Below, piece after piece: positions 53,660-63,199 of a stretch of DNA of 64,000 nucleotides. Every line of letters starts with the position of its first letter. The first letter of the stretch is position 1. Position numbers and translations under genes: made by a program. A model generated the notes under the pieces. That model did no database searches, was not told the DNA's origin, and was given only the letters and a program-made list of their open reading frames with translations. This DNA comes from an uncultured Flavobacteriales bacterium (GTDB lineage Bacteria; Bacteroidota; Bacteroidia; Flavobacteriales_G; Salibacteraceae), in the NCBI GenBank assembly GCA_937121175.1, contig CAKZKD010000011.1:1-64000 (forward strand). Direction: 5' to 3'.

Positions 53660-53663
53660 TAGA

Positions 53664-54281
53664 GTGCGATTAAGGATAGCAAAACTATTTTCAATTTCAA
53701 TTTTTCTTTGGTCAACCGTCGTGTTTGCCCAAGACGAAAAACCTTTCAAAGCAGGTATTAAACTCGGCCTAAATACCTCTCAAATGATAGGTGACGGCTA
53801 TTCAGGTTATAATAAATTGAATGTACTTGGCGGTTTTTTTCTTCAAAAAGAATTAAGTAACAACGATCAACTCCAGTTTGAACTCATGTACATCCAAAAA
53901 GGCTCGAGAGACCCTGGTGACCCAGATAACGGAAATTTTCAAACGTATAGAATTCATATGGATTATATAGAAGTACCTCTTCTATATCAAAGAGAATGGA
54001 AAAAATTTCTGTTTGAAATTGGCCCTGGAATTGGTGTTCTGTTCAATACAAAAGAAGAAAACTCATTTGGGGTAGTTCCGGCCAGTGGTTTTAAATGGAG
54101 ACCATTTGAAATCGATGCTATGGTTGGAGTGAATTATTTTATTTCAGATAAAATTTTCGCAAATGTGCGGATCCACCAATCACTCCTTTCTACTGTATCA
54201 ACAACTATAATTACTCCTTATGGAACATTTGGGGGTGCATTCAACTCGGTAATTGGTGCAAGTTTAAACTTTGTGTTCTAG
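53664..54281 (+). CDS. PorT-like outer-membrane beta-barrel protein
   Basis: A 205-residue protein with GTG start at 53664, four bases after the Omp28-like stop. Signal peptide at about 1-23 ([16 protein letters not shown]). It then shows the small eight-strand barrel pattern of PorT/OmpW-like proteins: [20 protein letters not shown] near 28-47, [21 protein letters not shown] and the terminal strands [13 protein letters not shown] conserved function cannot be named; generic beta-barrel is safe. The stop is shared, in a CTAG tetranucleotide, with that of queG on the other strand. Confidence 0.75.
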   Translation: MRLRIAKLFSISIFLWSTVVFAQDEKPFKAGIKLGLNTSQMIGDGYSGYNKLNVLGGFFLQKELSNNDQLQFELMYIQKGSRDPGDPDNGNFQTYRIHMDYIEVPLLYQREWKKFLFEIGPGIGVLFNTKEENSFGVVPASGFKWRPFEIDAMVGVNYFISDKIFANVRIHQSLLSTVSTTIITPYGTFGGAFNSVIGASLNFVF

Positions 54282-55201
54282 TTCGAAATAAACTTAATAT
54301 TTCGCTTCAATCCTTCAAATTTTGTTCGCTTTACCGCTGACTTTTTGAAAATTTCTCGGAAGACCTCTTCACTTAATTCTGCCCAATCTTCTCCTTCAAA
54401 AGACAATAATTTAGGGTGCGGTTTAAACGCACTTTCAGAATGGGGCTGACTAAATTTATTCCATGGGCAGACGTCTTGGCAAATATCACAGCCAAATGCC
54501 CAATTCTCAAATTTTCCTTTTTGGGTTATTGGAATGTCAGATTTTAACTCAATTGTGAAATAAGATATGCACTTACTGCCATCAACGACATAAGGCTCAA
54601 CAATAGCATCTGTAGGACATTCATCTATACACTTTGTACAAGTTCCGCAGTAGTCCTTAATGCCTGAATCGTAATCTAATTCAATATCCAGCAATAGTTC
54701 AGCGACAAAAAAAAACGACCCCATTTTTGGGTGAATTAAGTTGGTGTTTTTACCAACCCAACCTAGGCCAGAGCGTTGTGCCCACACTTTATCCATAACT
54801 GGCGCACTATCCACAAATGCACGTGCTTGCACATCTCCTATTTCATCTTGTAAAACCTTGATTAGCTCTTTTAACTTTCGTTTAATTACAAAATGATAGT
54901 CTTCACCATAAGCGTATTTAGATATATTGATTTCATCGTTAGACATTTCTTCATCCGGAAAGTAGTTTAGCGTGAAACTAACAATCGATTTGGTACCGGG
55001 CAATAATACAGTTGGATCGATTCGCTTATCAAAATGATTTTCCATCCATGACATTGTACCATGAAAGCCCTTATTAAGCCATTTTTCAAGCCTTGGAACT
55101 TCTTTCTCCAGTTTCTCCGCCTTCGATATCCCTATTTGATTAAAACCGAGTTCAAACCCTTTAGATTTCACCAAATTACTCAAGCGGGTTTGCTCAAGCA
55201 T
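54278..55201 (-). CDS. queG: Epoxyqueuosine reductase
   Basis: QueG reduces epoxyqueuosine to queuosine in the wobble position of GUN tRNAs, using cobalamin and two 4Fe-4S clusters. The 307-residue product has the family block [16 protein letters not shown], the catalytic-aspartate region [24 protein letters not shown], and the clusters [16 protein letters not shown] and [13 protein letters not shown]. It is shorter than E. coli QueG (379 residues) since it lacks the C-terminal HEAT-like repeats; this is usual in Bacteroidota. Start overlaps the ruvB stop as TAATG. Confidence 0.95.
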   Translation of the reverse strand: MLEQTRLSNLVKSKGFELGFNQIGISKAEKLEKEVPRLEKWLNKGFHGTMSWMENHFDKRIDPTVLLPGTKSIVSFTLNYFPDEEMSNDEINISKYAYGEDYHFVIKRKLKELIKVLQDEIGDVQARAFVDSAPVMDKVWAQRSGLGWVGKNTNLIHPKMGSFFFVAELLLDIELDYDSGIKDYCGTCTKCIDECPTDAIVEPYVVDGSKCISYFTIELKSDIPITQKGKFENWAFGCDICQDVCPWNKFSQPHSESAFKPHPKLLSFEGEDWAELSEEVFREIFKKSAVKRTKFEGLKRNIKFISN

Positions 55202-56223
55202 TAAAACAATGAATTTTGAGAAGCCTGAGGCGCAATCCCAAGATGTTTATATGCCTTTTCGGTTACTTCTCTTCCTCGGGGCGTTCGCATCAGAAAACCT
55301 TCTTGTATTAAGAAAGGCTCATACACTTCTTCTATAGTTCCAGAATCTTCTCCTACCGCAGTTGCAACAGTATTAAGACCAACCGGCCCACCCTTGAATT
55401 TTGAAATAATTGTGGTCAGGATTTTATTATCCATTTCATCCAATCCCGACTGATCGACATTTAAGGCATCCAAAGAATAGTGAGAAATCTTTTGATCGAT
55501 GAACCCATCACCTTTTATTTGAGCAAAATCCCTTACTCTTCTTAGAAGAGCATTGGTTATTCTTGGCGTTCCCCTACTTCTACTGGCTATTTCTTTAGCA
55601 GCTAAATCTTCAATTTCTATTTCTAAGATGCCGGCACTTCGCTTAATAATTTGACTTAGAATTTTTGAATTGTAATATTCCAATCTCGAATTTATTCCGA
55701 ATCGTGCACGGAGAGGCGAAGTCAATAAGCCAGAACGGGTTGTTGCACCGACTAAGGTAAATGGTTCCAATTCGATTTGAACACTTCTGGCATTCGGACC
55801 TGTATCAATCATTATATCGATCCTATAATCTTCCATGGCCGAGTATAAAAACTCTTCGACGATAGGACTCAATCTATGGATTTCATCAATAAATAAAACA
55901 TCGTTACGACCTAGATTGGTAAGCAGCCCTGCTAAGTCCCCTGGCTTGTCTAAAACCGGACCAGAAGTAATCTTAATATCAACACCCAATTCGTTTGCCA
56001 ATATTAAAGCGAGCGTCGTTTTTCCTAGACCAGGAGGGCCGTGTAATAGCACATGATCTAATGCCTCTTGTCTTTGCAAGGCTGCCTGAACGAAAACTTT
56101 CAGGTTTTCTAGTACTTTATCTTGTCCAGTAAAGTCACCAAACTGAGCTGGTCTTAATACCTTTTCAATGTCCTTATCTGTAGGACTTAGGTTATCGGAT
56201 TCTGGATTTAAGTTATCGTTCAT
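55201..56223 (-). CDS. ruvB: Holliday junction branch-migration ATPase RuvB
   Basis: The AAA+ motor of the RuvABC resolvasome. ATG 56223 is chosen over the upstream codons because the promoter box at 56239-56246 touches the ATG at 56238, which would then precede the transcription start. The 340-residue product has Walker A in [17 protein letters not shown], Walker B in [15 protein letters not shown], the sensor-1 region [20 protein letters not shown] and the winged-helix domain with [16 protein letters not shown]. Pairs with queG in one transcript; ruvA is in another operon. Confidence 0.97.
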   Translation of the reverse strand: MNDNLNPESDNLSPTDKDIEKVLRPAQFGDFTGQDKVLENLKVFVQAALQRQEALDHVLLHGPPGLGKTTLALILANELGVDIKITSGPVLDKPGDLAGLLTNLGRNDVLFIDEIHRLSPIVEEFLYSAMEDYRIDIMIDTGPNARSVQIELEPFTLVGATTRSGLLTSPLRARFGINSRLEYYNSKILSQIIKRSAGILEIEIEDLAAKEIASRSRGTPRITNALLRRVRDFAQIKGDGFIDQKISHYSLDALNVDQSGLDEMDNKILTTIISKFKGGPVGLNTVATAVGEDSGTIEEVYEPFLIQEGFLMRTPRGREVTEKAYKHLGIAPQASQNSLF

Positions 56224-56238
56224 ACTATTCGAGAACAT

Positions 56239-56246
56239 CAAAATTA
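56239..56246 (-). promoter_or_regulatory. -7 box of ruvB-queG
   Basis: The minus strand reads TAATTTTG, an exact TAnnTTTG, 15 bases before the preferred ruvB ATG at 56223. Confidence 0.5.
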
Positions 56247-56250
56247 AGAC

Positions 56251-56287
56251 AAAAAAAAGCCCTTTTTCTTTTCGAAAAAGGGCTTTT
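56251..56287 (-). terminator. Terminator of the act-cox operon
   Basis: On the minus strand an 11-bp stem (AGCCCTTTTTC / GAAAAAGGGCT) with a five-base loop is followed by eight T (56251-56258). It lies 20 bases beyond the coxA stop. On the plus strand the stem is followed only by TTTT, so it is weakly bidirectional. Confidence 0.85.
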
Positions 56288-56306
56288 CAACTATCTAATA
56301 TTATTT

Positions 56307-58088
56307 TTAATGGCCTTCGCCATCTATCTCACCTTCTTCCAAAGGAACTGTTTGAGGAACAAAATCTTGTCCTGGTATTCTGTAATCAGTTCCATCTTTA
56401 CTTGGTTTACTGAAATCATACGCCCATCTGTGAACCACAGGTAAATCACCTGGCCAGTTTCCATGAATATGCTCTACTGGTGTTGTCCATTCTAACGTGT
56501 TTGCACTCCATGGATTCTGAGGAGCTTTTGGCCCTTTGAACATAGAATAAATTAAGTTGAATGCAAAAATCAGTTGAGCCAACCCTCCAATCATTGCGAA
56601 AATCGTTACCATCAGACTAATATCACTTAATCCATCAAAAATAGGGAACTCTGTATTTGCGTAGTACCGTCTCGGTACACCTGCAAGACCTTGAAAATGC
56701 TGAGGGAAGAATACCCCGTATGCACAAATAAACGTTATCCAGAAATGAACATAACCTAGCTTCTTATTCAACATTCTTCCCCACATTTTTGGGAACCAAT
56801 GGTAAACACCTGCAAACATTGCCATCACAGCAGATAAACCCATTACAATATGGAAGTGAGCTACAACAAAGTAGGTATCGTGCAAGTTAACATCTAATGC
56901 AGCATCGGCAAGAATAATTCCTGTTACACCACCGGTAATAAAAGTTGAAACCATTGCAATTGCAAACATCATTGCAGGAGTATAACGAATAGAACCTTTC
57001 CACAAAGTGGATAGATAGTTAAACGCTTTTACTGCAGATGGAATCGCAATTAAGAGAGTTGTAAACGTAAATACGGCTCCTACAAATGGATTCATACCAG
57101 TAATGAACATATGGTGACCCCAAACGATAAACGAAAGAAAACCAATTGCTAGAATTGAACCCACCATAGCACGATAGCCAAAAATTGGTTTACGTGCATT
57201 AGTCGAAATTACTTCTGAGGTAATACCCAATGCAGGTAAGAGAATTATGTAAACCTCAGGGTGACCTAAAAACCAGAATAAATGCTGAAACAATAAAGGA
57301 CTACCACCGGTGTGATCAAGTGCTTCACCAGCAATGTAAATATCTGAAAGATAAAATGACGTTCCGAATGTTCTATCAAAAATCAATAACAAAGCTGCTG
57401 CAAATAAAACTGGGAATGATAATACTCCTAGGATAGCAGTAACAAATAGCGCCCAGATACTCAACGGTAAACGGGTCATTTTCATACCCTTTGTTCTCAA
57501 GTTGATTACTGTAACAATGTAGTTCAAGCCACCTAACAACGACGAAACAATGAAAAAGGACATGCTGACTAACCATAGGGTCATTCCAGCCCCTGAACCC
57601 GGCATTGCTTGAGGCAATGCGCTTAATGGTGGATAAACCGTCCAGCCAGCTGCTGCAGGACCACTTTCAACGTAAAGTGAAGCGATCATAACTACAGAAG
57701 ACAAAAAGAAAAACCAATACGATAACATATTAATCATTCCCGAAGCCATATCACGTGCACCTATTTGCAACGGAATTAACAAGTTGGCAAATGTTCCACT
57801 CAATCCAGCTGTTAACAGGAAGAATACCATTATTGTTCCATGGATAGTAACAAGAGCCAAATACATATTTGGATCTAACACACCACCTGGAGCCCATTTA
57901 TCTCCAAGGAAAAAATTCAAAACTCCAAAACTCTCCCCAGGGAATGCCAGTTGAAGTCTAAATAATAAAGACATAATCATTCCGATAAATGCCATTACAG
58001 TACCCGTTAAAAGGAACTGTCGCGATATCATCTTATGATCGTAACTAAATAAATACTTTGTAATAAACGTCTCTTTATGTCCAGCCAT
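56307..58088 (-). CDS. coxA: Cytochrome c oxidase subunit I
   Basis: The catalytic subunit with heme a, heme a3 and CuB. The 593-residue product has twelve or more membrane helices. Ligand motifs: HGTIMVFFLL (heme a His near 83), WFLGHPEVYIILLPALGI (CuB His and cross-linked Tyr), GHHMFITGM (CuB His pair) and HDTYFVVAHFHIVMG (heme a3 and heme a His). Presence of the GHPEVY tyrosine and of proton-channel residues marks an A-type oxidase. It is the last gene of the leftward act-cox operon, followed by a terminator. The C-terminus is long, acidic and soluble (VPLEEGEIDGEGH). Confidence 0.97.
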   Translation of the reverse strand: MAGHKETFITKYLFSYDHKMISRQFLLTGTVMAFIGMIMSLLFRLQLAFPGESFGVLNFFLGDKWAPGGVLDPNMYLALVTIHGTIMVFFLLTAGLSGTFANLLIPLQIGARDMASGMINMLSYWFFFLSSVVMIASLYVESGPAAAGWTVYPPLSALPQAMPGSGAGMTLWLVSMSFFIVSSLLGGLNYIVTVINLRTKGMKMTRLPLSIWALFVTAILGVLSFPVLFAAALLLIFDRTFGTSFYLSDIYIAGEALDHTGGSPLLFQHLFWFLGHPEVYIILLPALGITSEVISTNARKPIFGYRAMVGSILAIGFLSFIVWGHHMFITGMNPFVGAVFTFTTLLIAIPSAVKAFNYLSTLWKGSIRYTPAMMFAIAMVSTFITGGVTGIILADAALDVNLHDTYFVVAHFHIVMGLSAVMAMFAGVYHWFPKMWGRMLNKKLGYVHFWITFICAYGVFFPQHFQGLAGVPRRYYANTEFPIFDGLSDISLMVTIFAMIGGLAQLIFAFNLIYSMFKGPKAPQNPWSANTLEWTTPVEHIHGNWPGDLPVVHRWAYDFSKPSKDGTDYRIPGQDFVPQTVPLEEGEIDGEGH

Positions 58089-58110
58089 CTTCTTTCCGCT
58101 TATCTATTTC

Positions 58111-59265
58111 TTATTGTGCTTGCGCTACATTAAACCTTGGTTGTTCTGCCAACCATTTGTTATACTCTTCTTCTGTTTCTACTATGATATTCATCTGCAT
58201 ATTATAATGAGCTGCCCCGCAGATTTTATTACATAGTAATAAGTACTCGAAATCAGGATTTCCAGTTATTTCCTTCATTTCCTTGGTTGTCACGATTGGT
58301 GTGAAATACAAACTTGTTATTACTCCTGGTACAGCATTCATTTGTGCTCTAAAATGAGGCATGAATGCAGAATGGATTACATCTTGACTTCTGATAGAGA
58401 AATTCACAGATTTGTTCACTGGAATGTGAAACTCCACTTTTGTGATAATGTCATCATTTGCGACATCAAAATTCTCAGTTTTACTCTGTTCTTTATATTG
58501 TACTACAGCAGCACGATTCTTTTTAACGAGTTTAATCTGCTCCAATATATCCTCATCACTAGCACCGCCAGGATAAACTTTAGCTCTACTCTCTTCTAAT
58601 TCTTGAAGCTTTTCATCATATTGATTTAATCGCTCATCAATAGTATTTTTGTTAATTATACCCAAGGCATTGGTTGCAGAAATCATTCGATAATTAGCTT
58701 TTCCTAGAGTATTATCTTCACCAGCATAACGTGCCGTCCAATCAAATTGACGAGCATATAATTCAATATTTATTGAATCTTTTGGCTTATCCATTGTCAT
58801 TGAATTCCAAGTAGAGATTCCGTAAATAATTATTATGGTAAGAACTATTGCTGGCGTTGTAGTCCAAATTAACTCTAATCTATTGTTATGCGTAACGAAT
58901 GTTGCTTTTGGGCTTACCGTTTTTGCATACTTCACTACAAAAACCATAAGTATAATGTGGGTTACCACAAAAACTATGGTGATGATAATCATATTAAAGT
59001 TCATCAACCAATCGTATTCTACACCATGTTCGGAAGCGGAAACGGGCAATAATTGATCACCGAATGCGACAACTAGATAGATGAAAAAAGCAAAGAATCC
59101 CAAAAAGAACACAACAAATGCCCATCGAATATTATTGGTTTCTTGATTATTTACCTGAATTTCATCTTCACCTTTTAGGGAATTAGACAAATCAAATACG
59201 CGTAGCATTTGAACTATGGCAACAATTCCAAGAATTATGACTAAAGAAAGTAACAAAGCCGTCAT
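58111..59265 (-). CDS. coxB: Cytochrome c oxidase subunit II with a coiled-coil insert
   Basis: Carries the CuA centre that accepts electrons from cytochrome c. The 384-residue product has three membrane helices (about 5-22, 50-69 and 87-108). The CuA ligands are present: IHSAFMPHF near 293 and LCNKICGAAHYNM near 345-357. Between the first cupredoxin strand (FDWTARYAGEDN) and the second (KVEFHIPVNKSVNF) lies an insert of about 60-70 residues (about 205-270) rich in Glu, Lys and Leu, probably a helical hairpin (NQYDEKLQELEESRAK). Typical CoxB has only a short loop there. No fused cytochrome c domain is present. Confidence 0.95.
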   Translation of the reverse strand: MTALLLSLVIILGIVAIVQMLRVFDLSNSLKGEDEIQVNNQETNNIRWAFVVFFLGFFAFFIYLVVAFGDQLLPVSASEHGVEYDWLMNFNMIIITIVFVVTHIILMVFVVKYAKTVSPKATFVTHNNRLELIWTTTPAIVLTIIIIYGISTWNSMTMDKPKDSINIELYARQFDWTARYAGEDNTLGKANYRMISATNALGIINKNTIDERLNQYDEKLQELEESRAKVYPGGASDEDILEQIKLVKKNRAAVVQYKEQSKTENFDVANDDIITKVEFHIPVNKSVNFSIRSQDVIHSAFMPHFRAQMNAVPGVITSLYFTPIVTTKEMKEITGNPDFEYLLLCNKICGAAHYNMQMNIIVETEEEYNKWLAEQPRFNVAQAQ

Positions 59266-59300
59266 GTCAATTTTTATTTTTTATCTTAACTGTAAATCAA

Positions 59301-60587
59301 TTAATGAATTTCGTGATGCACACTTTCCTCGAAGAAAGGGTGATTCTTAGCAACTAGGGGTGCCGAAGCGAGCGTTTTTGTGATAACAAATGCAAACAAT
59401 CCGACAAAACCTACAGCCATTCCTACTTCTAATAATCCAATGTGACCACCTTCTTTCATCGTTCCTGGTGCTACTAACATGTAGGTATCAACCCAGTGTC
59501 CACAGAATAAAATGATGCCCATGATAGTCAACATCATTCTGTTTCGCTTCTTATCTCTATCCATCAAGGAAATCATTGGAAAAATGAAGTTAACGAAGAA
59601 CATACCCCAATATAGTACTGGATAGTGTTCAATCCTAGCCTGGAAATACACAACCTCCTCTGGAATGTTTGCATACCAAATCAACATGAATTGTGAAAAG
59701 AATAAATACGACCATAAAAAGGAAATTGCAAACATCCATTTTCCTAAGTCATGAATATGACTATCGTTAACTTCTCTCAAATGTCCAAGACTCTTCAGCC
59801 AAACTACCATAAGAATCGCAACAATCATAGCACTTAGCCACAGACCAGAGAATACATACCAACCAAATAGGGTTGAGAACCAGTGCGTGTCAATAGACAT
59901 GATAAAATCCCAAGGAACAAATGTTGAAATTGGATATCCGAATGCCACTAAGAAAATTGCAGCATGACGAACATTTTTGAAATGTCGATCTCTATCAAAA
60001 CCCAAATCTTCTTCGAGAGATCTACTTCTAAACACCTTCCAAAACCAATACCAACCACCGAAAATTACAATGATTCTAATTCCCATAAATATTTCATTCA
60101 AATAAGGGCGCTTTCCAGCAATGATTTCATCAAAATGTGGATTTCTTATCGCCCCTTCAACTTGCTCAGAAAGATATTTAACTCCTTCCGCAGATTCAAT
60201 CATAAACTCGCTATACACAGAAGCATCCATCCAATGCCATAAGTGATGCATATGGAAGGCTCCGGCTAAGAAAACGATAAACAACAAGACTCCTGCATAA
60301 GGCATGAAACTACCTATTGCTTCTAAGATTCTTTTGATTACAACCCACCATCCTGATTCAGCAGCATAGTTTACCGCCATGAAGAATGTTGCACATGCTG
60401 CAATTCCAAAAAAGAAGAATCCATTTATCAATAAGTTAGACCAAAATCTGGCAACCGCATGATGGTGTGCATGTTCATCACCTCCCATAAATAGAGATGC
60501 AATTCCAAAGATGAGCGCAAGTCCACCTATAGCCATGAACATCATTGACCATCTTTTGACTTTATCTGGTATCGTAAATTGTTCCAT
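59301..60587 (-). CDS. actF: Alternative complex III subunit ActF (NrfD-like)
   Basis: ActF is the second NrfD-like, quinone-side integral subunit of alternative complex III, a menaquinol:cytochrome c oxidoreductase. The 428-residue product has about ten membrane helices, starting FTIPDKVKRWSMMFMAIGGL. It contains the family blocks FWSNLLINGFFFFGIAACATF near 48-68, NYAAESGWWVVIKRILEAI and SFLWSYLFFSQFMLIWYANIPEE near 285-307. It ends in an exposed His/Glu tail (FFEESVHHEIH). It lies between actE and coxB, as in the conserved act-cox cluster. Confidence 0.93.
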   Translation of the reverse strand: MEQFTIPDKVKRWSMMFMAIGGLALIFGIASLFMGGDEHAHHHAVARFWSNLLINGFFFFGIAACATFFMAVNYAAESGWWVVIKRILEAIGSFMPYAGVLLFIVFLAGAFHMHHLWHWMDASVYSEFMIESAEGVKYLSEQVEGAIRNPHFDEIIAGKRPYLNEIFMGIRIIVIFGGWYWFWKVFRSRSLEEDLGFDRDRHFKNVRHAAIFLVAFGYPISTFVPWDFIMSIDTHWFSTLFGWYVFSGLWLSAMIVAILMVVWLKSLGHLREVNDSHIHDLGKWMFAISFLWSYLFFSQFMLIWYANIPEEVVYFQARIEHYPVLYWGMFFVNFIFPMISLMDRDKKRNRMMLTIMGIILFCGHWVDTYMLVAPGTMKEGGHIGLLEVGMAVGFVGLFAFVITKTLASAPLVAKNHPFFEESVHHEIH

Positions 60588-60601
60588 TTAAAAAACGCTT
60601 T

Positions 60602-61252
60602 TTATTTAGATTCTTCTTGTTCTTTAGTATCTTCCTTAACCTCTTCGGTCTTAGACTTCCCTTCCGGATATTGCAAAGTTTGCACGTAGAAAATAACTTT
60701 CCAACGTTCAGTTTTGGTTAACTGCGATGCATGCGAGCCCATTAAGTTTTTACCGTGAGTAAGTGTGTGAAACATTTTTCCTTCTGGCAAATCTTTCAAT
60801 CCCTTCGAGTAAGACGGTGGTGGTGGGTATTCACTGTTCGTTGGAACTGTTCCTTCGCCCATTCCTTTTTTACCATGACAATGCACGCAAAAACGAGTGT
60901 AAAGTACTTTTCCTTCAGCTAAATTTTCTTCCGATGCTTTTAATGGATTTTTAAGGTTGGCACCTGCCGCTTCGTACCCCTCAAATGTATTTGGGTAAGG
61001 ATAAGGTAAATTATCTGAGCCTCTAGGAATTGTGTTCGAAGCAGGAACACGGGCACTCATAATTTTCTGTCCATATACCTCGTTTTCACCATAAGTTTCA
61101 AACGAAGGTGAACGATACATATCTGGCATGTATTCGATTCCTGGACTATTCGGGTCTGATTTACATGCCCCAAACAACATTCCTGAAACCGCCATAACCA
61201 TAAAGGCTCTAAATGCGTTTTTTGCTGATAACATATGCTTAATTCTAGTCAT
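60602..61252 (-). CDS. actE: Alternative complex III cytochrome c subunit ActE
   Basis: A mono-heme cytochrome c lipoprotein. The frame is open to 61357, but ATG 61252 is preferred because it starts after the actD stop (61257) and gives a lipoprotein signal (FMVMAVSGMLFGACKSD, Cys near 29). The 216-residue product has MYRSPSFETYGENEVYGQ, PVPRGSDN-like PRGSDNLPYPYP, and the heme site RFCVHCHGKKGMGEG near 124-138, with a downstream Met (GKMFHTLTHGKNLMGSHA) as likely second ligand. The C-terminal tail is a run of Glu and Lys (EEVKEDTKEQEESK), which may help dock the oxidase. Confidence 0.92.
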   Translation of the reverse strand: MTRIKHMLSAKNAFRAFMVMAVSGMLFGACKSDPNSPGIEYMPDMYRSPSFETYGENEVYGQKIMSARVPASNTIPRGSDNLPYPYPNTFEGYEAAGANLKNPLKASEENLAEGKVLYTRFCVHCHGKKGMGEGTVPTNSEYPPPPSYSKGLKDLPEGKMFHTLTHGKNLMGSHASQLTKTERWKVIFYVQTLQYPEGKSKTEEVKEDTKEQEESK

Positions 61253-61256
61253 GTTT

Positions 61257-61787
61257 CTATTTTTCAAAAACTTCAACTGTTCCCGTTTCTTTAAGAATAC
61301 CTTGAATTTCTTCAACTGACATCGAAGTGTTTTCTGATGGATCAATTTCCATTGCAAAATGATCGTCAGTGGTTCTAGGATGAGGATTCTTAGCAGAAAC
61401 TCCTGGCAAAGTCCAGTTTCTTAAGAAGTATGTTAATGCCATTCCGTGTGCGGCGCACAGTACAGTGAATTCAAACATAATAGGCACGAAAGAAGGCAAA
61501 TTTTGTAAAAAGTATTGATTTGGCTTACCACCAATATCCATAGGCCAATCTACTATCATGAAATAGTACATACCTAATATAGCTAGTGAAGTGCCCGTAA
61601 TACCGTACATGAATGCACAGATTGCAATTCGAGTCCACTTTATACCAATAATTTTTTCAATTCCGTGAATTGGGAAAGGAGAATAAGTATCGCTCACCTT
61701 GATTCCTTTGGCTACAACAGTTTTTGCCCCTTCAACAAGGATAGCATCATCATTGTATAAACCGTATATTTTTTTTCCAACACTCAT
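61257..61787 (-). CDS. actD: Alternative complex III subunit ActD (DUF3341)
   Basis: A 176-residue DUF3341 membrane subunit of alternative complex III, anchoring cytoplasmic and membrane parts. It has an N-terminal soluble domain (KKIYGLYNDDAILVEGAKTV, then YSPFPIHGIEKIIGIKWTR), and two membrane helices (about 55-78 and 96-118) with the family's FVPIMFEFTVLCAAHGMAL. Four bases separate its stop from the actE ATG. The characteristic order B-C-D-E-F makes this secure. Confidence 0.93.
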   Translation of the reverse strand: MSVGKKIYGLYNDDAILVEGAKTVVAKGIKVSDTYSPFPIHGIEKIIGIKWTRIAICAFMYGITGTSLAILGMYYFMIVDWPMDIGGKPNQYFLQNLPSFVPIMFEFTVLCAAHGMALTYFLRNWTLPGVSAKNPHPRTTDDHFAMEIDPSENTSMSVEEIQGILKETGTVEVFEK

Positions 61788-61801
61788 TTTAAAACCAAAT
61801 T

Positions 61802-63175
61802 TTAATGTTGTTGTTTTTTGTAATTATCACCTGATGACTTTAGAATAGACTTCAATTCGTTTAGAGCCAATACCGGGAAAGTCCTTGCATACAGTAAGAA
61901 AAGCACGAAGAAAATACCAATCGTTCCAATGAAGATTCCTATATCTACGAATGTTGGGTGAAACATTGTCCAGTTTGACGGAATGAAATCACGGTGTAAC
62001 GAAGTAACGATAATTACAAATCGTTCGAACCACATACCAATGTTTACGAAAATTGAAATAATAAATGAAATCACGATACTCTTTCTAACTTTCTCAACAA
62101 AGAAAATCAAAGGAGTAACTACGTTACAAGTCATCATCATAGCATAAGCCCACCAATAAGGACCTGTAGCTCTGTTCAAGAATGCATATTGCTCAAACTC
62201 CACACCTGAATACCAAGCAATAAACAACTCAGTCAAGTATGCGATGCCAACCATTGAACCTGTAATTACAATTACAATGTTCATTGATTCAATATGCTTT
62301 CTAGTTATATAAGACTCAAGACTAACAACCTTTCTCGCAATAATCAATAGCGTTTGCACCATTGCAAAACCAGAGAAAATCGCACCCGCCACGAAGTATG
62401 GGGGAAATATAGTAGTATGCCAACCTGGAACAACCGAAGTTGCAAAATCCATAGATACAATTGAGTGCACAGAGAATACAAGTGGTGTTGCTAATCCTGC
62501 AAGAACCAGTGATACTTCTTCAAAACGAATCCATTGCTTTGCTTTACCACTCCATCCAAATGCAAGCACTGAATAAATTGTTTTCGGAATAATTCTAGTT
62601 GCTCTATCTCTAATTGTTGCAAAATCAGGAATAAGTCCAATGTACCAGAATACTAATGAAACAGAGAAATATGTAGAAATTGCAAATACATCCCAAAGAA
62701 GTGGTGAGTTGAAGTTCACCCAAAGAGAACCAAATTGATTTGGCAAAGGAAGTACCCAATACGCCATCCAAATCCTTCCCATGTGAATACCTGGGAAAAG
62801 TGCTGCCATCATTACAGCGAAAATTGTCATTGCTTCAGCAGAACGGTTAATTGCCATTCTCCATTTTTGACGGAACAACAACAGTACTGCTGATATCAAA
62901 GTACCAGCATGACCAATACCTACCCACCAAACGAAATTGGTAATATCCCAAGCCCAATCAACGGTTGTGTTTAACCCCCAAACTCCAATACCTCTACCTA
63001 TTGTGTACATGATACAACCAAGGCCCCATAAGGCAACTACAACCGATATTGTAAAAGCAGCATACCAAAGCTTGTTTGCTCTTCCTTCAACAGGAGCACA
63101 AACGTCTTCAGTAATCTGATGGTACGTTTTGTCTCCTAATATGAGCGGATATCTTATTTCTGATTCCTGATGCAT
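61802..63175 (-). CDS. actC: Alternative complex III subunit ActC (NrfD-like quinol site)
   Basis: ActC is the main quinol-binding NrfD-like membrane subunit. The 457-residue product has ten predicted membrane helices. Family blocks: WVGIGHAGTLISAVLLLFRQ near 87-106, IFAVMMAALFPGIHMGR near 118-134, LPNQFGSLWVNFNSPLLWD, and GWHTTIFPPYFVAGAIFSGF near 255-275. The N-terminus carries the conserved YPLILGDKTYHQITEDV. It follows actB by 24 bases and precedes actD by 14. Confidence 0.95.
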   Translation of the reverse strand: MHQESEIRYPLILGDKTYHQITEDVCAPVEGRANKLWYAAFTISVVVALWGLGCIMYTIGRGIGVWGLNTTVDWAWDITNFVWWVGIGHAGTLISAVLLLFRQKWRMAINRSAEAMTIFAVMMAALFPGIHMGRIWMAYWVLPLPNQFGSLWVNFNSPLLWDVFAISTYFSVSLVFWYIGLIPDFATIRDRATRIIPKTIYSVLAFGWSGKAKQWIRFEEVSLVLAGLATPLVFSVHSIVSMDFATSVVPGWHTTIFPPYFVAGAIFSGFAMVQTLLIIARKVVSLESYITRKHIESMNIVIVITGSMVGIAYLTELFIAWYSGVEFEQYAFLNRATGPYWWAYAMMMTCNVVTPLIFFVEKVRKSIVISFIISIFVNIGMWFERFVIIVTSLHRDFIPSNWTMFHPTFVDIGIFIGTIGIFFVLFLLYARTFPVLALNELKSILKSSGDNYKKQQH

Positions 63176-63199
63176 GGATTATTATTTTTCTTAATTCTA

